Shown: piece by piece, positions 19,293 to 26,661 of the stretch
Layout of the letters: each line of letters begins with the position of its first letter
Position numbering within the stretch: the stretch's first letter is position 1
Source of the DNA: Gammaproteobacteria bacterium
Lineage (GTDB): Bacteria; Pseudomonadota; Gammaproteobacteria; Steroidobacterales; Steroidobacteraceae
Length of the DNA stretch: 39,956 bases
NCBI GenBank assembly: GCA_027307325.1
Contig: DAHUXE010000097.1
Span: forward strand, 1-39,956
Reading direction: 5' to 3'
The notes under the pieces: model-generated
Databases searched by the model: none
Told to the model about the DNA's origin: nothing
What the model saw: the letters and a program-made list of their open reading frames with translations, nothing else
Position numbers and translations under genes: made by a program

Positions 19293-19904
19293 ATGAGCCA
19301 CGCTTTTCAGCCGGAAGAGGGCGGCCTCGCGAAACCCCTCGGCGATCTGCGCTCGGTGCTGATTGCCGGAGAGTCGATCGAAGCCTGGGCGATCCAGCGG
19401 CGGATGTTCGCCCTGGCACACCGCCGCGTGTTGGTCGCCGCGACCAGCGGCCGCCTGATCGTCATCAGCCGGCCGCTGCTCGGCGGCTTCGAGCTGGTCA
19501 CGGTGCGCTGGCAGGACCTCGAGGAAGTCACGCTGCGCGTCGGAATCATCGGCGCGGACCTCGGCATTCGGGCCGGCAGGGCCACGGATCTCGCCTCGCT
19601 CGGCGCGCAGGGCGCGCAGCGGGTGGAGCTCAAGGGCCTGCGCAAGGACCAGGCGCAGGCGGTCTATCGCATCTGCCAGGCGCAGGACCAGGCCTGGCGC
19701 GAGAAGCGCCGGGTGCGCGAGCTCGAGGAGCTGCGGGCGCGCTCGGGCGGCATCCAGGTCATGGGATCGCCGATGGGAAGCGCCGGCGCTGCCGCAGGAG
19801 ATGACGCAGTGCGGCGGCTCCAGGAGGCGAAGCGGCTGCTCGACGCGCAGCTCATCACCGACGCCGAGTACGAGGCGATCAAGGCCAAGATCGTCTCGCC
19901 CTGA
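19293..19904 (+). CDS. PH-like and SHOCT domain protein
   Basis: Protein of 203 residues. Residues about 15-130 resemble a bacterial PH-like domain (ESIEAWAIQRRMFALAHRRVLVAATSGRLIVISRPLLGGFELVTVRWQ split over several strands). A charged helical linker follows. The last 35 residues are a SHOCT motif (VRRLQEAKRLLDAQLITDAEYEAIKAKI), a short oligomerisation element found at the ends of many bacterial proteins. No signal peptide or membrane helix is present. I prefer the ATG at 19293 because upstream in-frame residues ([12 protein letters not shown]) overlap the DUF3014 3' end and lack homology. Role unknown; such proteins are often associated with membranes or stress responses. Confidence 0.8.
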   Translation: MSHAFQPEEGGLAKPLGDLRSVLIAGESIEAWAIQRRMFALAHRRVLVAATSGRLIVISRPLLGGFELVTVRWQDLEEVTLRVGIIGADLGIRAGRATDLASLGAQGAQRVELKGLRKDQAQAVYRICQAQDQAWREKRRVRELEELRARSGGIQVMGSPMGSAGAAAGDDAVRRLQEAKRLLDAQLITDAEYEAIKAKIVSP

Positions 19905-19929
19905 GCCTCTGTACATAGTCGCTAACAAG

Positions 19930-19951
19930 TAATCCACAGGCGATCCACAGG
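19930..19951 (+). repeat. Two 11-bp-spaced ATCCACAGG repeats (DnaA-box-like)
   Basis: TAATCCACA (19930-19938) and CGATCCACA (19941-19949) are successive near matches (8/9 and 7/9) to the DnaA box TTATCCACA. They are on the same strand, one helical turn apart, in the gap before the SWIM gene. This could be a DnaA- or other protein-binding site, or chance. Confidence 0.3.
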
Positions 19952-19974
19952 AGAGTTAAGTTAGGCTCTCGTCC

Positions 19975-20232
19975 ATGGTCGCGATCCGCCTGAGGCGGCA
20001 GAAGCCGGTCGAGAACGAAGTCCTCGGGACCTACAGCTTTCCGAGCCGTACGGTTCAGATCCTGAAGACCCGGGACGACCACATCCTCTGGACCTGCGAT
20101 TGCGACAACTTCCGCCGCCAGGCCGGGCAGCGCGAGCCGCTGTGGTGCAAGCACATCGCCAAGGCGGCGGCGCGCCGCTCTCTCGAGCGCCTCACGCGGC
20201 GCGTGGCGGTGCGCCGGGGCAGCGAGACCTGA
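19975..20232 (+). CDS. Small SWIM-type zinc-finger protein
   Basis: Protein of 85 residues. The motif Cys41-x-Cys43-x14-Cys58-x-His60 (in WTCDCDNF ... PLWCKHIAKAA) matches the SWIM zinc finger CxCx(n)CxH, a DNA- or protein-binding element. Usually SWIM occurs within larger proteins such as SWI2/SNF2 helicases or transposases. Here it is nearly the whole protein, with a 40-residue basic N-terminal part and a basic tail. The ATG at 19975 has no strong Shine-Dalgarno sequence. It lies 70 bases upstream of pqqA1 on the same strand, but a possible promoter in between suggests separate control. Function unknown. Confidence 0.75.
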   Translation: MVAIRLRRQKPVENEVLGTYSFPSRTVQILKTRDDHILWTCDCDNFRRQAGQREPLWCKHIAKAAARRSLERLTRRVAVRRGSET

Positions 20233-20246
20233 GGATCCCCGCGCCT

Positions 20247-20275
20247 TTGCGGCGCCTGGGATAATTCGGTATCGT
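20247..20275 (+). promoter_or_regulatory. Candidate sigma-70 promoter of pqqA1
   Basis: TTGCGG (20247-20252), a 17-base spacer, and TATCGT (20270-20275) give a partial -35/-10 match. Transcription would start about 20282, just before the AAGGAG ribosome site (20289-20294). GATAAT at 20260-20265 is an alternative -10 without a good -35. Confidence 0.35.
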
Positions 20276-20302
20276 GCTCCGATGCAGCAAGGAGCCTCAA
20301 TC

Positions 20303-20377
20303 ATGCGCTGGGAAACTCCGCGGGCGATCGACATGCGTTTCGGGATGGAAATCACGCTCTACATCGCCAGGCGCTAG
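20303..20377 (+). CDS. pqqA: PQQ precursor peptide PqqA, copy 1
   Basis: A 24-residue peptide, MRWETPRAIDMRFGMEITLY followed by IARR. It has the PqqA signature with Glu16 and Tyr20, the two residues that PqqE cross-links and that become the PQQ skeleton. AAGGAG (20289-20294) precedes the ATG with 8-base spacing. A strong GC hairpin follows the stop (20388-20402), then pqqB 59 bases downstream. The second copy at 28144-28218 differs at two residues (Met11/Phe, Arg23/Asn) and by my count at 10 of 75 bases, so the two are related by duplication or conversion. Both should be functional precursors. Confidence 0.95.
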   Translation: MRWETPRAIDMRFGMEITLYIARR

Positions 20378-20387
20378 GACCTTCCGC

Positions 20388-20402
20388 GGGCGCCGGGCGC
20401 CC
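20388..20402 (+). promoter_or_regulatory. Stem-loop between pqqA1 and pqqB
   Basis: GGGCGCC (20388-20394), one loop base, GGCGCCC (20396-20402); an outer stem TTCCG/CGGAA (20382-20386 and 20406-20410) can extend it. No U-tract follows. Such a structure after pqqA could pause or attenuate transcription or protect an abundant short pqqA message, as proposed in other PQQ operons where pqqA transcript exceeds downstream genes. The functional effect is inferred. Confidence 0.5.
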
Positions 20403-20436
20403 GGCCCGGAATAGCCCCGTCTGACCCCGATGCATC

Positions 20437-21357
20437 GTGAGAATCCGCGTACTGGGCTCGGCCGCCGGCGGCGGCTTTCCCCAGTGGAACTGCAATTGCC
20501 GTAACTGCGCGGGCGCACGTAACGGCACGGTGCGTGCCGCGCCGAGGACGCAATCCTCGATCGCCGTCGCCGGCACCGACGCGGCCGCGTGGGCACTCGT
20601 CAATGCCTCCCCCGACATCCTCGCGCAGCTGCGGGTGCACTCCGACCTGCAGCCGGCGCGCGCGCCGCGCGACTCGAGGCTGGCGGGCATCGTGCTGGTC
20701 GACGCCCAGATCGACCACACCGTCGGACTCTTCATGCTGCGCGAGTCCACGGCGCCGCTCGCCGTCTGGTGCACCGACGCGGCGTACGCCGACCTGACCG
20801 GCGGCAATCCGATCTTCAGCGTGCTCGGGTCTTACTGCGGCATCGAGCGGCACCGCATGGGCAGCTCGGGCGAGGAGTTCGCGCTCGACCGCGTCCCCGG
20901 CGTGCGCTGGCGGGCGATCGCGGTGGCGGGCAAGCCCGCGCCTTACTCGCCGCACCGCAGCGCACCGGTCCGCGGGGACAACGTCGCGCTCGTGATCAGC
21001 GATGCCGCGAGCGGCAAGGCCGCGGTCTATGCACCCGGCGTCGGGGCGATCGAGCCCGCCCTGTGGAGCGCACTCGAGGGGTCCGCGTGCGTGCTCATCG
21101 ACGGTACCTTCTGGAGCGATGAGGAGATGGTGGCGCAGGGCCTCGCCGCCAAGCGCGCCCGCGACCTCGGCCATTTGCCCCAGAGCGGCGCCGGCGGCAT
21201 GCTCGAGTGGCTGCAGCGGCTGCCGCGCGCGACGCGCAAGATCCTCATCCACGTGAACAACACCAATCCGATCCTGGACGAAGACTCGCCCGAGCGCGCC
21301 GCACTCGCGAGCGCCGGTGTCGAGGTCGCCTGCGACGGGATGGAGATCACGCTGTGA
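20437..21357 (+). CDS. pqqB: PqqB, PQQ biosynthesis protein
   Basis: Metallo-beta-lactamase-fold protein of 306 residues, the usual PqqB length. The N-terminus [23 protein letters not shown] carries the family's CxCxxC zinc site. Later landmarks are [24 protein letters not shown] and HVNNTNPIL. PqqB acts in the late cytosolic steps, and has been shown to act as a hydroxylase on a tyrosine-derived intermediate before PqqC. The start is GTG at 20437; the nearby ATG at 20430 is out of frame. The 3' end overlaps pqqC by four bases (GTGA). Confidence 0.96.
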   Translation: MRIRVLGSAAGGGFPQWNCNCRNCAGARNGTVRAAPRTQSSIAVAGTDAAAWALVNASPDILAQLRVHSDLQPARAPRDSRLAGIVLVDAQIDHTVGLFMLRESTAPLAVWCTDAAYADLTGGNPIFSVLGSYCGIERHRMGSSGEEFALDRVPGVRWRAIAVAGKPAPYSPHRSAPVRGDNVALVISDAASGKAAVYAPGVGAIEPALWSALEGSACVLIDGTFWSDEEMVAQGLAAKRARDLGHLPQSGAGGMLEWLQRLPRATRKILIHVNNTNPILDEDSPERAALASAGVEVACDGMEITL

Positions 21358-22052
21358 GCGAGGCCGCCTGGACGCGCGCCGAGTTCGAGTCGCGGCTGCG
21401 CGAGCACGGGCGCGCCTACCACATCCACCACCCGTTCAACGTCATGCTCAATTCCGGCAAGGCGACACGCGAGCAGATCCGCGGCTGGGTGGCGAACCGC
21501 TTCTACTACCAGATCAACATTCCGCTGAAGGATGCCGCGATCCTCGCCAACTGCGAGGAGCGTGCGGTGCGCCGCCACTGGGTGCAGCGCATCCTCGACC
21601 ACGACGGCTGCGGCGACGACCCGGGCGGCATCGAGTCCTGGTTGCGGCTCGCCGCGGCGGTCGGGCTTCCGGGCGCCGAGGTGGAGAGCCTCGCGCTGCT
21701 GCTCCCCGGAGTGCGCTTCGCGGTCGACGCCTACGTCAACTTCGCGCGCCGCGCGCCCTGGCCGGAAGCGGTGTGCGCCTCGCTCACGGAGCTCTTTGCG
21801 CCGGAGATCCATCGCCAGCGCCTCGCCGGCTGGCCGCAGCACTATCCGTGGATCGATGCGGCGGGCCTCAGCTACTTCCAGGCGCGCATCGGCCGCGCGC
21901 AGCGCGACGTCGAGTTCGCGCTCGCCGTGACGCTGGAGCGTTTCGACACGCGCGCGGCGCAGGAGCGCGCTCTCGAGGTCCTCAAGTTCAAGCTCGACAT
22001 CCTCTGGCAGATGAACGATGCGATGGCGCTCGCCTACGGAGTGACGCAGTGA
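21354..22052 (+). CDS. pqqC: PqqC, pyrroloquinoline-quinone synthase
   Basis: Cofactor-less oxidase of 232 residues that performs the final ring closure and eight-electron oxidation of AHQQ to PQQ. Family landmarks are [15 protein letters not shown] (substrate His), [35 protein letters not shown] (the Tyr/Arg pair of the active site) and [15 protein letters not shown] (Lys near the C-terminus). The start is a GTG inside the pqqB stop. The TGA overlaps the pqqD GTG. It is cytosolic and expected to be produced stoichiometrically with PqqB and PqqD through coupling. Confidence 0.97.
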   Translation: MSEAAWTRAEFESRLREHGRAYHIHHPFNVMLNSGKATREQIRGWVANRFYYQINIPLKDAAILANCEERAVRRHWVQRILDHDGCGDDPGGIESWLRLAAAVGLPGAEVESLALLLPGVRFAVDAYVNFARRAPWPEAVCASLTELFAPEIHRQRLAGWPQHYPWIDAAGLSYFQARIGRAQRDVEFALAVTLERFDTRAAQERALEVLKFKLDILWQMNDAMALAYGVTQ

Positions 22053-22327
22053 GCGCCGTGAGCGCAGCCGCGCGGCCGGCGATCGCGCACGGCATGCGGC
22101 TGCAATGGGAGCCGGCACAGGAGGCGCACGTGCTGCTCTACCCGGAGGGAATGGTGAAGCTGAACGGCAGCGCCGGCGCGATCCTCGCGCGCTGCGACGG
22201 GGTGCGCACCGTGGCGGAGATCGTCGCGGACCTCGAGCGGACTTTCGGCGCCGCCGATCTCACCGCCGATGTCACGGCGTTCGTCGAGCTCGCGCTCGAG
22301 CGCCGCTGGCTGGAGCTGCGGGAGTGA
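22049..22327 (+). CDS. pqqD: PqqD, PqqA peptide chaperone
   Basis: Small RiPP-recognition protein of 92 residues, matching standalone PqqD. Typical segments are [41 protein letters not shown] and ERRWLELR near the C-terminus. PqqD binds PqqA and presents it to the radical-SAM enzyme PqqE. Here pqqE is not adjacent but lies 6 kb downstream with its own pqqA. GTG start overlaps pqqC by four bases. A 46-base gap separates it from the deformylase gene. Confidence 0.94.
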   Translation: MSAVSAAARPAIAHGMRLQWEPAQEAHVLLYPEGMVKLNGSAGAILARCDGVRTVAEIVADLERTFGAADLTADVTAFVELALERRWLELRE

Positions 22328-22373
22328 TGGCGGGGCCGCCGCCGCAGATGTCGCACGGAGTGAGTCCGCCGCA

Positions 22374-22904
22374 GTGCCTGTGAGGAGAGTGCTGAAGATG
22401 GGCGAGCCGCTGCTGCGGCAGGTGGCCGCTCCGGTGACCCGCTTCGACGAGGAGCTCGCCTCCCTCGTGGCCGACATGGATGACACCATGAGGGCGCTGA
22501 GCGGCGCCGGGATTGCCGCCCCGCAGATCGGGGTGAGCCTGCGCGTCGTGATCTTCGAGCTCAGGGACAATCCGCGCTACCCGCACCTCAGCCCCGTGCC
22601 CTATACGGTGCTGGTGAACCCGCAGCTCACGGTGCTCGATCCCGCCGAGGAGGAGGGCTGGGAAGGGTGTCTCTCGGTCCCCGGCATGCGCGGCCTCGTG
22701 CCGCGCTATCGGCGGCTGCGCTACCAGGGGTTCGACGCGCGGGGCGCACCCATCGACCGTTCCGTCGAGGGCTTCCATGCGCGTGTCGTGCAGCACGAAG
22801 TGGACCACTTGGATGGCATACTGTTCCCGCAGCGGGTACGCGACCTGCGCAACTTCGGGTTCGAGGACGCGCTCGCCGGACACATGACGCCCATGCCGGA
22901 CTGA
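22374..22904 (+). CDS. def: Peptide deformylase
   Basis: Metal-dependent deformylase of 176 residues removing N-formyl groups from nascent proteins. All three motifs are intact: GAGIAAPQ (motif 1), EGCLS with metal ligand Cys99 (motif 2), and HEVDH with His141 and His145 (motif 3). The start is ambiguous among GTG 22374, GTG 22380 and ATG 22398 (the last has GAGGAG upstream at 22382-22387). The family N-terminus (VRRVLKMGEPLL) favours one of the GTG codons. It occupies the place where pqqE usually sits, directly downstream of pqqD. Whether it is the housekeeping copy or an accessory copy cannot be judged; no fmt gene is near. Confidence 0.92.
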   Translation: MPVRRVLKMGEPLLRQVAAPVTRFDEELASLVADMDDTMRALSGAGIAAPQIGVSLRVVIFELRDNPRYPHLSPVPYTVLVNPQLTVLDPAEEEGWEGCLSVPGMRGLVPRYRRLRYQGFDARGAPIDRSVEGFHARVVQHEVDHLDGILFPQRVRDLRNFGFEDALAGHMTPMPD

Positions 22905-22929
22905 TCAGATGAGCCCCCGGGAGACGCGC

Positions 22930-23346
22930 ATGACCCACCACGCCAGCGGGCCCTTCGACGTCAAGGTCACGCCGCAGAAGCCGGATACGCAGATCGCGCG
23001 CACCGCCAACCTCGGGCGGCTCACGATCGACAAGCGCTTCCGCGGCGATCTCGAGGCGAGCGGCAGGGGCGAGATGCTCGCCACCCACAGCGATGTGAAG
23101 GGCTCGGCCGGCTACGTGGCGCTCGAGCGCGTGACCGGGAAGCTCCACGGGCGCAGCGGCAGCTTCGTGCTGCTGCACAGCGCCACGATGAAGCGCGGCG
23201 CGCCCGAGTCGACCGTCACGGTCGTGCCGGACTCCGGCACCGGTGAGCTCACCGGCCTCACGGGCAGCATGCGCATCAAGGTGGCCGCCGACGGCGCCCA
23301 CTCCTACGAGTTCGATTTCAGGATCGAGCCGCCGCCGGCCGGCTGA
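22930..23346 (+). CDS. DUF3224 family protein
   Basis: Protein of 138 residues with the pattern of DUF3224: GPFDVKVTPQ, LGRLTIDKRFRGDLEASGRGEML, VKGSAGYVALERVTGKLHGRSGSFVLLHSATM, TVTVVPDSGTGELTGLTGSMRI and HSYEFDFRI. The fold is expected to be a small beta-barrel of allene-oxide-cyclase or lipocalin-like type. No signal peptide. Function is unknown. I prefer ATG 22930 since homology starts right after it; an in-frame ATG at 22909 is an alternative. The 3' end overlaps the convergent GNAT gene by 29 bases. Confidence 0.85.
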   Translation: MTHHASGPFDVKVTPQKPDTQIARTANLGRLTIDKRFRGDLEASGRGEMLATHSDVKGSAGYVALERVTGKLHGRSGSFVLLHSATMKRGAPESTVTVVPDSGTGELTGLTGSMRIKVAADGAHSYEFDFRIEPPPAG

Positions 23347-23800
23347 CGCGCACGTCGCGCTCCATGCGGATGGCGGCCTCGATTCCCTGGTAGTAGCCGG
23401 GCACGCGCCCGACCTCGCGGTAGCCGAGCGCGCGGTAGAAGTCCTGCGCCTCCCGGTTCTGGGCGCGCAGCTCGAGGCCGATCGTGAAGGTGCCGGCGGT
23501 GAGGGCGGTCTCCTCGAGCCAGGTCACGAGCCGCCGCGCGATGCCGCGGCGGCGGTATGCCGGATCGACCGCCAGGAGATTGAGGTGAGCAGCCTCTTCG
23601 CCATAGCGCATGATGGCGAAGCCGGCAACGGTGCGGTCGCTGCGCGCGGTGAGCACCACGCTCTCGGCGTGGCGCACGAACCAGCTGATGCGCTCACGGC
23701 CCCACGCCGGACGCAGGCCCGACTCGATGAGCTCGTGCGACATCGCCGCGAGACGCGCCGCGTCGTTGAGGCGGGCGGGCTCGAGGCGATAGTCCTGCAT
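23318..23800 (-). CDS. GNAT family N-acetyltransferase
   Basis: Protein of 160 residues with a GNAT fold. The acetyl-CoA pyrophosphate-binding loop is visible as LLAVDPAYRRRGIARRL (Q/RxxGxG/A type), followed by the C-terminal part with AQNREAQDFYRALGYREVGRVPGYYQG. The latter resembles RimI-like acetyltransferases, so the substrate might be a protein N-terminus or a small amine; this is not resolved. The ATG at 23798-23800 follows the YebC-family stop by nine bases, indicating cotranscription (YebC first). The 3' end overlaps the DUF3224 gene on the other strand. Confidence 0.88.
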   Translation of the reverse strand: MQDYRLEPARLNDAARLAAMSHELIESGLRPAWGRERISWFVRHAESVVLTARSDRTVAGFAIMRYGEEAAHLNLLAVDPAYRRRGIARRLVTWLEETALTAGTFTIGLELRAQNREAQDFYRALGYREVGRVPGYYQGIEAAIRMERDVRVSRPAAARS

Positions 23801-23809
23801 CGCAAGTCC

Positions 23810-24532
23810 TCAGGCGAGTGTGTGGAAGACCTGCTGGACGTCGTCGTCCTGCTCCAGACGGTCGATCAGGGTGAGCACCTCGGTGGCCTGCGCTTCGGGC
23901 AGCTCCGTGGGTGTGGTGCAGACGTACTCGTGCTCGGCGGAGAGCGGCGTGAGGCCGCGCGCCTCGAGCGCCTCCTGCAGCTTGCCGAAGTCTGCGAACG
24001 CACAGCGGATCACCAGCTGCGGCTCGCCCTTCTCGCCGCTGCTCTCGCCCATTTCCTCGAGACCGTGATCGATGAGATAGAGCTCGAGGTCATCCTGATC
24101 GATACCGGCGGGATCGAGGCGGAAGACGCCCATCTTCCTGAACAGGAAGCTGACGCTGCCGCTGCTCGCGAGGTTACCGCCGTTCTTGGTGATGACGTTG
24201 CGCACTGCGGCGACGGTGCGGGTCGGATTGTCGGTTGCGGTCTCGACCAGCAGCGCCACGCCGTGCGGCGCATAGCCCTCGTAGAGCACCTGGCTGTAGT
24301 TGGTCGCGTCCCGGCCCGAGGCACGCTTGATCGCCGCCTCGACCCGGTCCTTGGGCATGTTGACGGCACGCGCGTTCTGGATGATCCGGCGCAGCGTGGG
24401 ATTGGAGGCTGGATCGGGGCCGCCGGACTTGACGGCCATGGTGATGTCCTTCGCGATGCGGGCGAACTGCTTCGCCATGCGGTTCCACCGCGCGAACATC
24501 GTGTGCTTGCGGACTTCGAAGATGCGCCCCAT
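23810..24532 (-). CDS. YebC/TACO1 family protein
   Basis: Protein of 240 residues matching the YebC/PmpR/TACO1 family across its length. The N-terminus is the MGRxFExRK variant rather than the classical MAGHSKWANIKHRK. Further segments are [41 protein letters not shown] and [11 protein letters not shown] at the C-terminus. Family members act as transcriptional regulators or in translation of proline-rich stretches, so cytosolic and nucleic-acid-binding or ribosome-associated. The start codon is 24530-24532 with no evident Shine-Dalgarno sequence. The GNAT gene follows after nine bases. Confidence 0.93.
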   Translation of the reverse strand: MGRIFEVRKHTMFARWNRMAKQFARIAKDITMAVKSGGPDPASNPTLRRIIQNARAVNMPKDRVEAAIKRASGRDATNYSQVLYEGYAPHGVALLVETATDNPTRTVAAVRNVITKNGGNLASSGSVSFLFRKMGVFRLDPAGIDQDDLELYLIDHGLEEMGESSGEKGEPQLVIRCAFADFGKLQEALEARGLTPLSAEHEYVCTTPTELPEAQATEVLTLIDRLEQDDDVQQVFHTLA

Positions 24533-24576
24533 GGCGCACTATTGTAGCGCGGCGCCAACGGGGGACCGCCCATTGT

Positions 24577-24674
24577 TCGCCGGCAAAAGTCCGTGCGCGC
24601 AATCCTGCTACGGAGTGCTCGGCTGCCGAGGTGATGGTGGCAGAGGCGTATCGAGCCCCGCCTTTTGCCGGCGA
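24577..24674. repeat. 98-bp element with perfect 13-bp inverted termini
   Basis: TCGCCGGCAAAAG (24577-24589) and CTTTTGCCGGCGA (24662-24674) are perfect inverted repeats bounding 72 bases. The interior also holds a 6-1-6 palindrome CTCGGC-T-GCCGAG and a TCCGT/ACGGA pair, so a single strand can fold extensively. It lies between the desaturase terminator and the YebC-family start. It could be a miniature transposon remnant, a structured 5' leader of the YebC-family gene or a small RNA. No clear target-site duplication is seen. Confidence 0.5.
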
Positions 24675-24700
24675 GTGTTCATTCGCTGGTGGGTGGGCCT

Positions 24701-24727
24701 GCTGAAAAATCCGCAGGATTTTTCGGC
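24701..24727 (-). terminator. Hairpin terminator of the desaturase gene
   Basis: GCTGAAAAATCC (24701-24712), loop GCA, and GGATTTTTCGGC (24716-24727) form a 12-bp stem with one wobble pair. It starts eight bases after the desaturase stop on the minus strand. On that strand the U-run lies in the 3' arm of the stem rather than after it. Confidence 0.55.
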
Positions 24728-24734
24728 CAATAAA

Positions 24735-25883
24735 CTACGCGAGCTGTGCGTGCAGCACGCGCATGCGCCGGCGCTGGCGGCTGAGCGCGCGCTCTATCTC
24801 GCGGAGCTTGCCCTGCAGCTCCGACTGCTGCCAGTGCTCGATGACCGCGCGGCGCTTCTCTTCCAGCCACTGCTCCTTGACGCGCGCCCAGTCGGCGATC
24901 GCGGCGAGGAACGCCTCGTACTCGTGCGCGACCCGCGCCCGCAGCTGCTCGATGTGCGAGTGGCCGGGGCTGGTGAGGTCCGCGAGGCGCCGCTCGGCGC
25001 GCTTGAACTGCATGGCGAGCAGCGCGCGCTCGACCTGGAACCACGGGGTGCGCTTCAGGCGCCGGGTGAGTCCGACGGGCTCGAGGCCCGCGATCAGCCA
25101 CTTGGTCGGATCCCACTGCCACCAGCGCACGCCGTTGCGGTAGTCGTGGGCAAAGATATGGTGGAAGTTGTGATAGCCCTCCCCGTACGTGACCACCGCC
25201 AGCGCCGGATTGTCGCGCGCGGTGTTGTCCTCGGTGTACGGCCGGGTGCCCCACATATGGGCCAGCGAGTTGATGAAGAAGGTGACGTGATGGCTCCACA
25301 CGAGGCGCAGCACCCCGGCGAGGATCAGCATGCCCCACAGGTCGTGGAAGATGACGCCCGCGAGGATCGGCAGGCCGAAGTTCAGCCCGACCGCCAGCGC
25401 CACGTAGTGGCGGTGCTGGAAGTCGAGCAGCCGGTCCTTTTTCAGGTCCGGAATGTTGGTGAAGTCGGGCTTGCCGCTCGGGTACTCGCGCAGCATCCAG
25501 CCGATGTGCGAGAACCAGAAGCCGCGCCGCGCCGAGTACGGGTCGCGATCCACGTCGTCGACGTACAGGTGATGGCTGCGATGGCCGCTGCACCAGATGA
25601 AGGCGCTGTTTTGCAGCGCCATGGTGCCGAAGATCAGATAGAAGATGCGCAGCACCAGATGTGCATCGTAGGTGCGGTGCGCCCACAGGCGGTGGTAGCC
25701 GGCGGTGATCGCCATGCCGTTGGCGATCAGGAAGAAGGCGAAGACGGCCCAGTCGGCGCCCGTGAAGCCGTACTTGAGCCCGTACCAGGGCACCAGCACC
25801 GCCGCGGCGGCGAACGTCACGGCGAACATCAGGGCGTTCGCCCAGATCAGGGGTGGCTTGGCTGGTATGGGGTTCGCTGACAT
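24735..25883 (-). CDS. Acyl-CoA/acyl-lipid delta-9-type fatty acid desaturase
   Basis: Integral membrane di-iron desaturase of 382 residues. The three histidine boxes are HRLWAH (64-69), HRSHH (101-105) and HNFHH (238-242), with transmembrane pairs at about 12-60 and 165-195. It should introduce a cis double bond into a saturated acyl chain for membrane fluidity. After the desaturase core (ending about residue 275) comes a strongly charged, helical tail of roughly 100 residues with coiled-coil character (VKEQWLEEKRRAVIEHW, LREIERALSRQRRRMRVL). I chose ATG 25881-25883, with GGAGGG upstream. An in-frame GTG at 25931 would add 16 residues. Confidence 0.93.
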   Translation of the reverse strand: MSANPIPAKPPLIWANALMFAVTFAAAAVLVPWYGLKYGFTGADWAVFAFFLIANGMAITAGYHRLWAHRTYDAHLVLRIFYLIFGTMALQNSAFIWCSGHRSHHLYVDDVDRDPYSARRGFWFSHIGWMLREYPSGKPDFTNIPDLKKDRLLDFQHRHYVALAVGLNFGLPILAGVIFHDLWGMLILAGVLRLVWSHHVTFFINSLAHMWGTRPYTEDNTARDNPALAVVTYGEGYHNFHHIFAHDYRNGVRWWQWDPTKWLIAGLEPVGLTRRLKRTPWFQVERALLAMQFKRAERRLADLTSPGHSHIEQLRARVAHEYEAFLAAIADWARVKEQWLEEKRRAVIEHWQQSELQGKLREIERALSRQRRRMRVLHAQLA

Positions 25884-25936
25884 GCGCGGGGGTCCCTCCG
25901 GGACGTTTCTCGGCGCGGTGTAACTTATCACGTCCG

Positions 25937-25978
25937 GTCGCAGGAAGTGCGACCTGTATCCTTATCCTTAGTCTAAGG
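25937..25978. promoter_or_regulatory. Two palindromes upstream of the desaturase gene
   Basis: GTCGCA-GGAAG-TGCGAC (25937-25953) and CCTTAG-T-CTAAGG (25966-25978) are perfect inverted repeats, 12 bases apart. They lie 54-95 bases upstream of the chosen desaturase start and just after the response-regulator stop. They may be operators for a desaturase repressor, or hairpins ending the two-component transcript; no U-tract supports the latter. Confidence 0.35.
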
Positions 25979-26025
25979 AGTGGGTCTGCGCGGCGGCGCA
26001 CCATCCTGCCCCCCGCGGCGGGGCT

Positions 26026-26661
26026 TCACGCCTCGATCAGGCCATGGCGGATCGCGATCAGCGTGAGCTCGGCCTGGTTGGATACGCCGAGCTTCTGCTT
26101 GATGTTGTAAAGATGGGTTCCGACCGTCGAGGCGGACAGGCTCAGGTCCTCGGCGATGCGCTGCACGCTGGCGCCGCCGGCCAGGCGCACGAACACCTCG
26201 AACTCGCGCTCCGACAGTCGCTCGACCGGCGATTTGCCGCCGCTTCCGATCTCGTCGAGCGCGAGCTTGTGCGCCAGAGCCGCGTCGATGAACCGCTGCC
26301 CGGCGGCTACCGTGGTAATCGCCTCGAGCAGCGCCTCGGGCGCGCTGCGCTTGGAGAGGAAGCCGCGCGCACCCTCGCGCAGCGCGCGCCGCGCGTGCAG
26401 CGGATCGTCATGCGCCGACAGCGCCAGCACGCGCGCCTGCGGGTGGTGGGCGCGGATACGCCGCAGCGCCTCGAGCCCGCCCATGCCCGGCATCGCGAGG
26501 TCCATCACCACCACATCCGGCGCGAGCTCGAGGTAGCGCTGGCAGGCGCTCTCGCCGGAATCCGCTTCCCCGACCACCGTGGTCTCGGGATGCGTCTGCA
26601 ACAGCAGCCGGAAGCCGGTGCGCACCACCGCATGGTCGTCCACCAACAGCACGCGGATCAC
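26026..26661 (-). CDS. NarL/FixJ family response regulator
   Basis: Protein of 211 residues. The receiver domain has VDDH at the N-terminus, phospho-acceptor Asp54 in VVMDLAMPGMGG, and the Lys in FLSKRSAPEAL. The C-terminal LuxR-type helix-turn-helix reads LSEREFEVFVRLAGGASVQRIAEDLSLSASTVGTHLYNIKQKL. The start is GTG 26659-26661, overlapping the kinase stop, so kinase and regulator are translationally coupled. The pair points away from pqqA2-pqqE. LuxR-type regulators with NarX-like kinases control PQQ-alcohol-dehydrogenase regulons in pseudomonads (ExaDE/AgmR type), which makes control of pqq or xox genes a reasonable inference. Confidence 0.92.
   Translation of the reverse strand: MIRVLLVDDHAVVRTGFRLLLQTHPETTVVGEADSGESACQRYLELAPDVVVMDLAMPGMGGLEALRRIRAHHPQARVLALSAHDDPLHARRALREGARGFLSKRSAPEALLEAITTVAAGQRFIDAALAHKLALDEIGSGGKSPVERLSEREFEVFVRLAGGASVQRIAEDLSLSASTVGTHLYNIKQKLGVSNQAELTLIAIRHGLIEA

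Noticed and set aside
19930-19951. Replication origin
   Set aside because: Only two imperfect DnaA-like boxes, no AT-rich unwinding region, and no dnaA, dnaN or parAB genes in the window.
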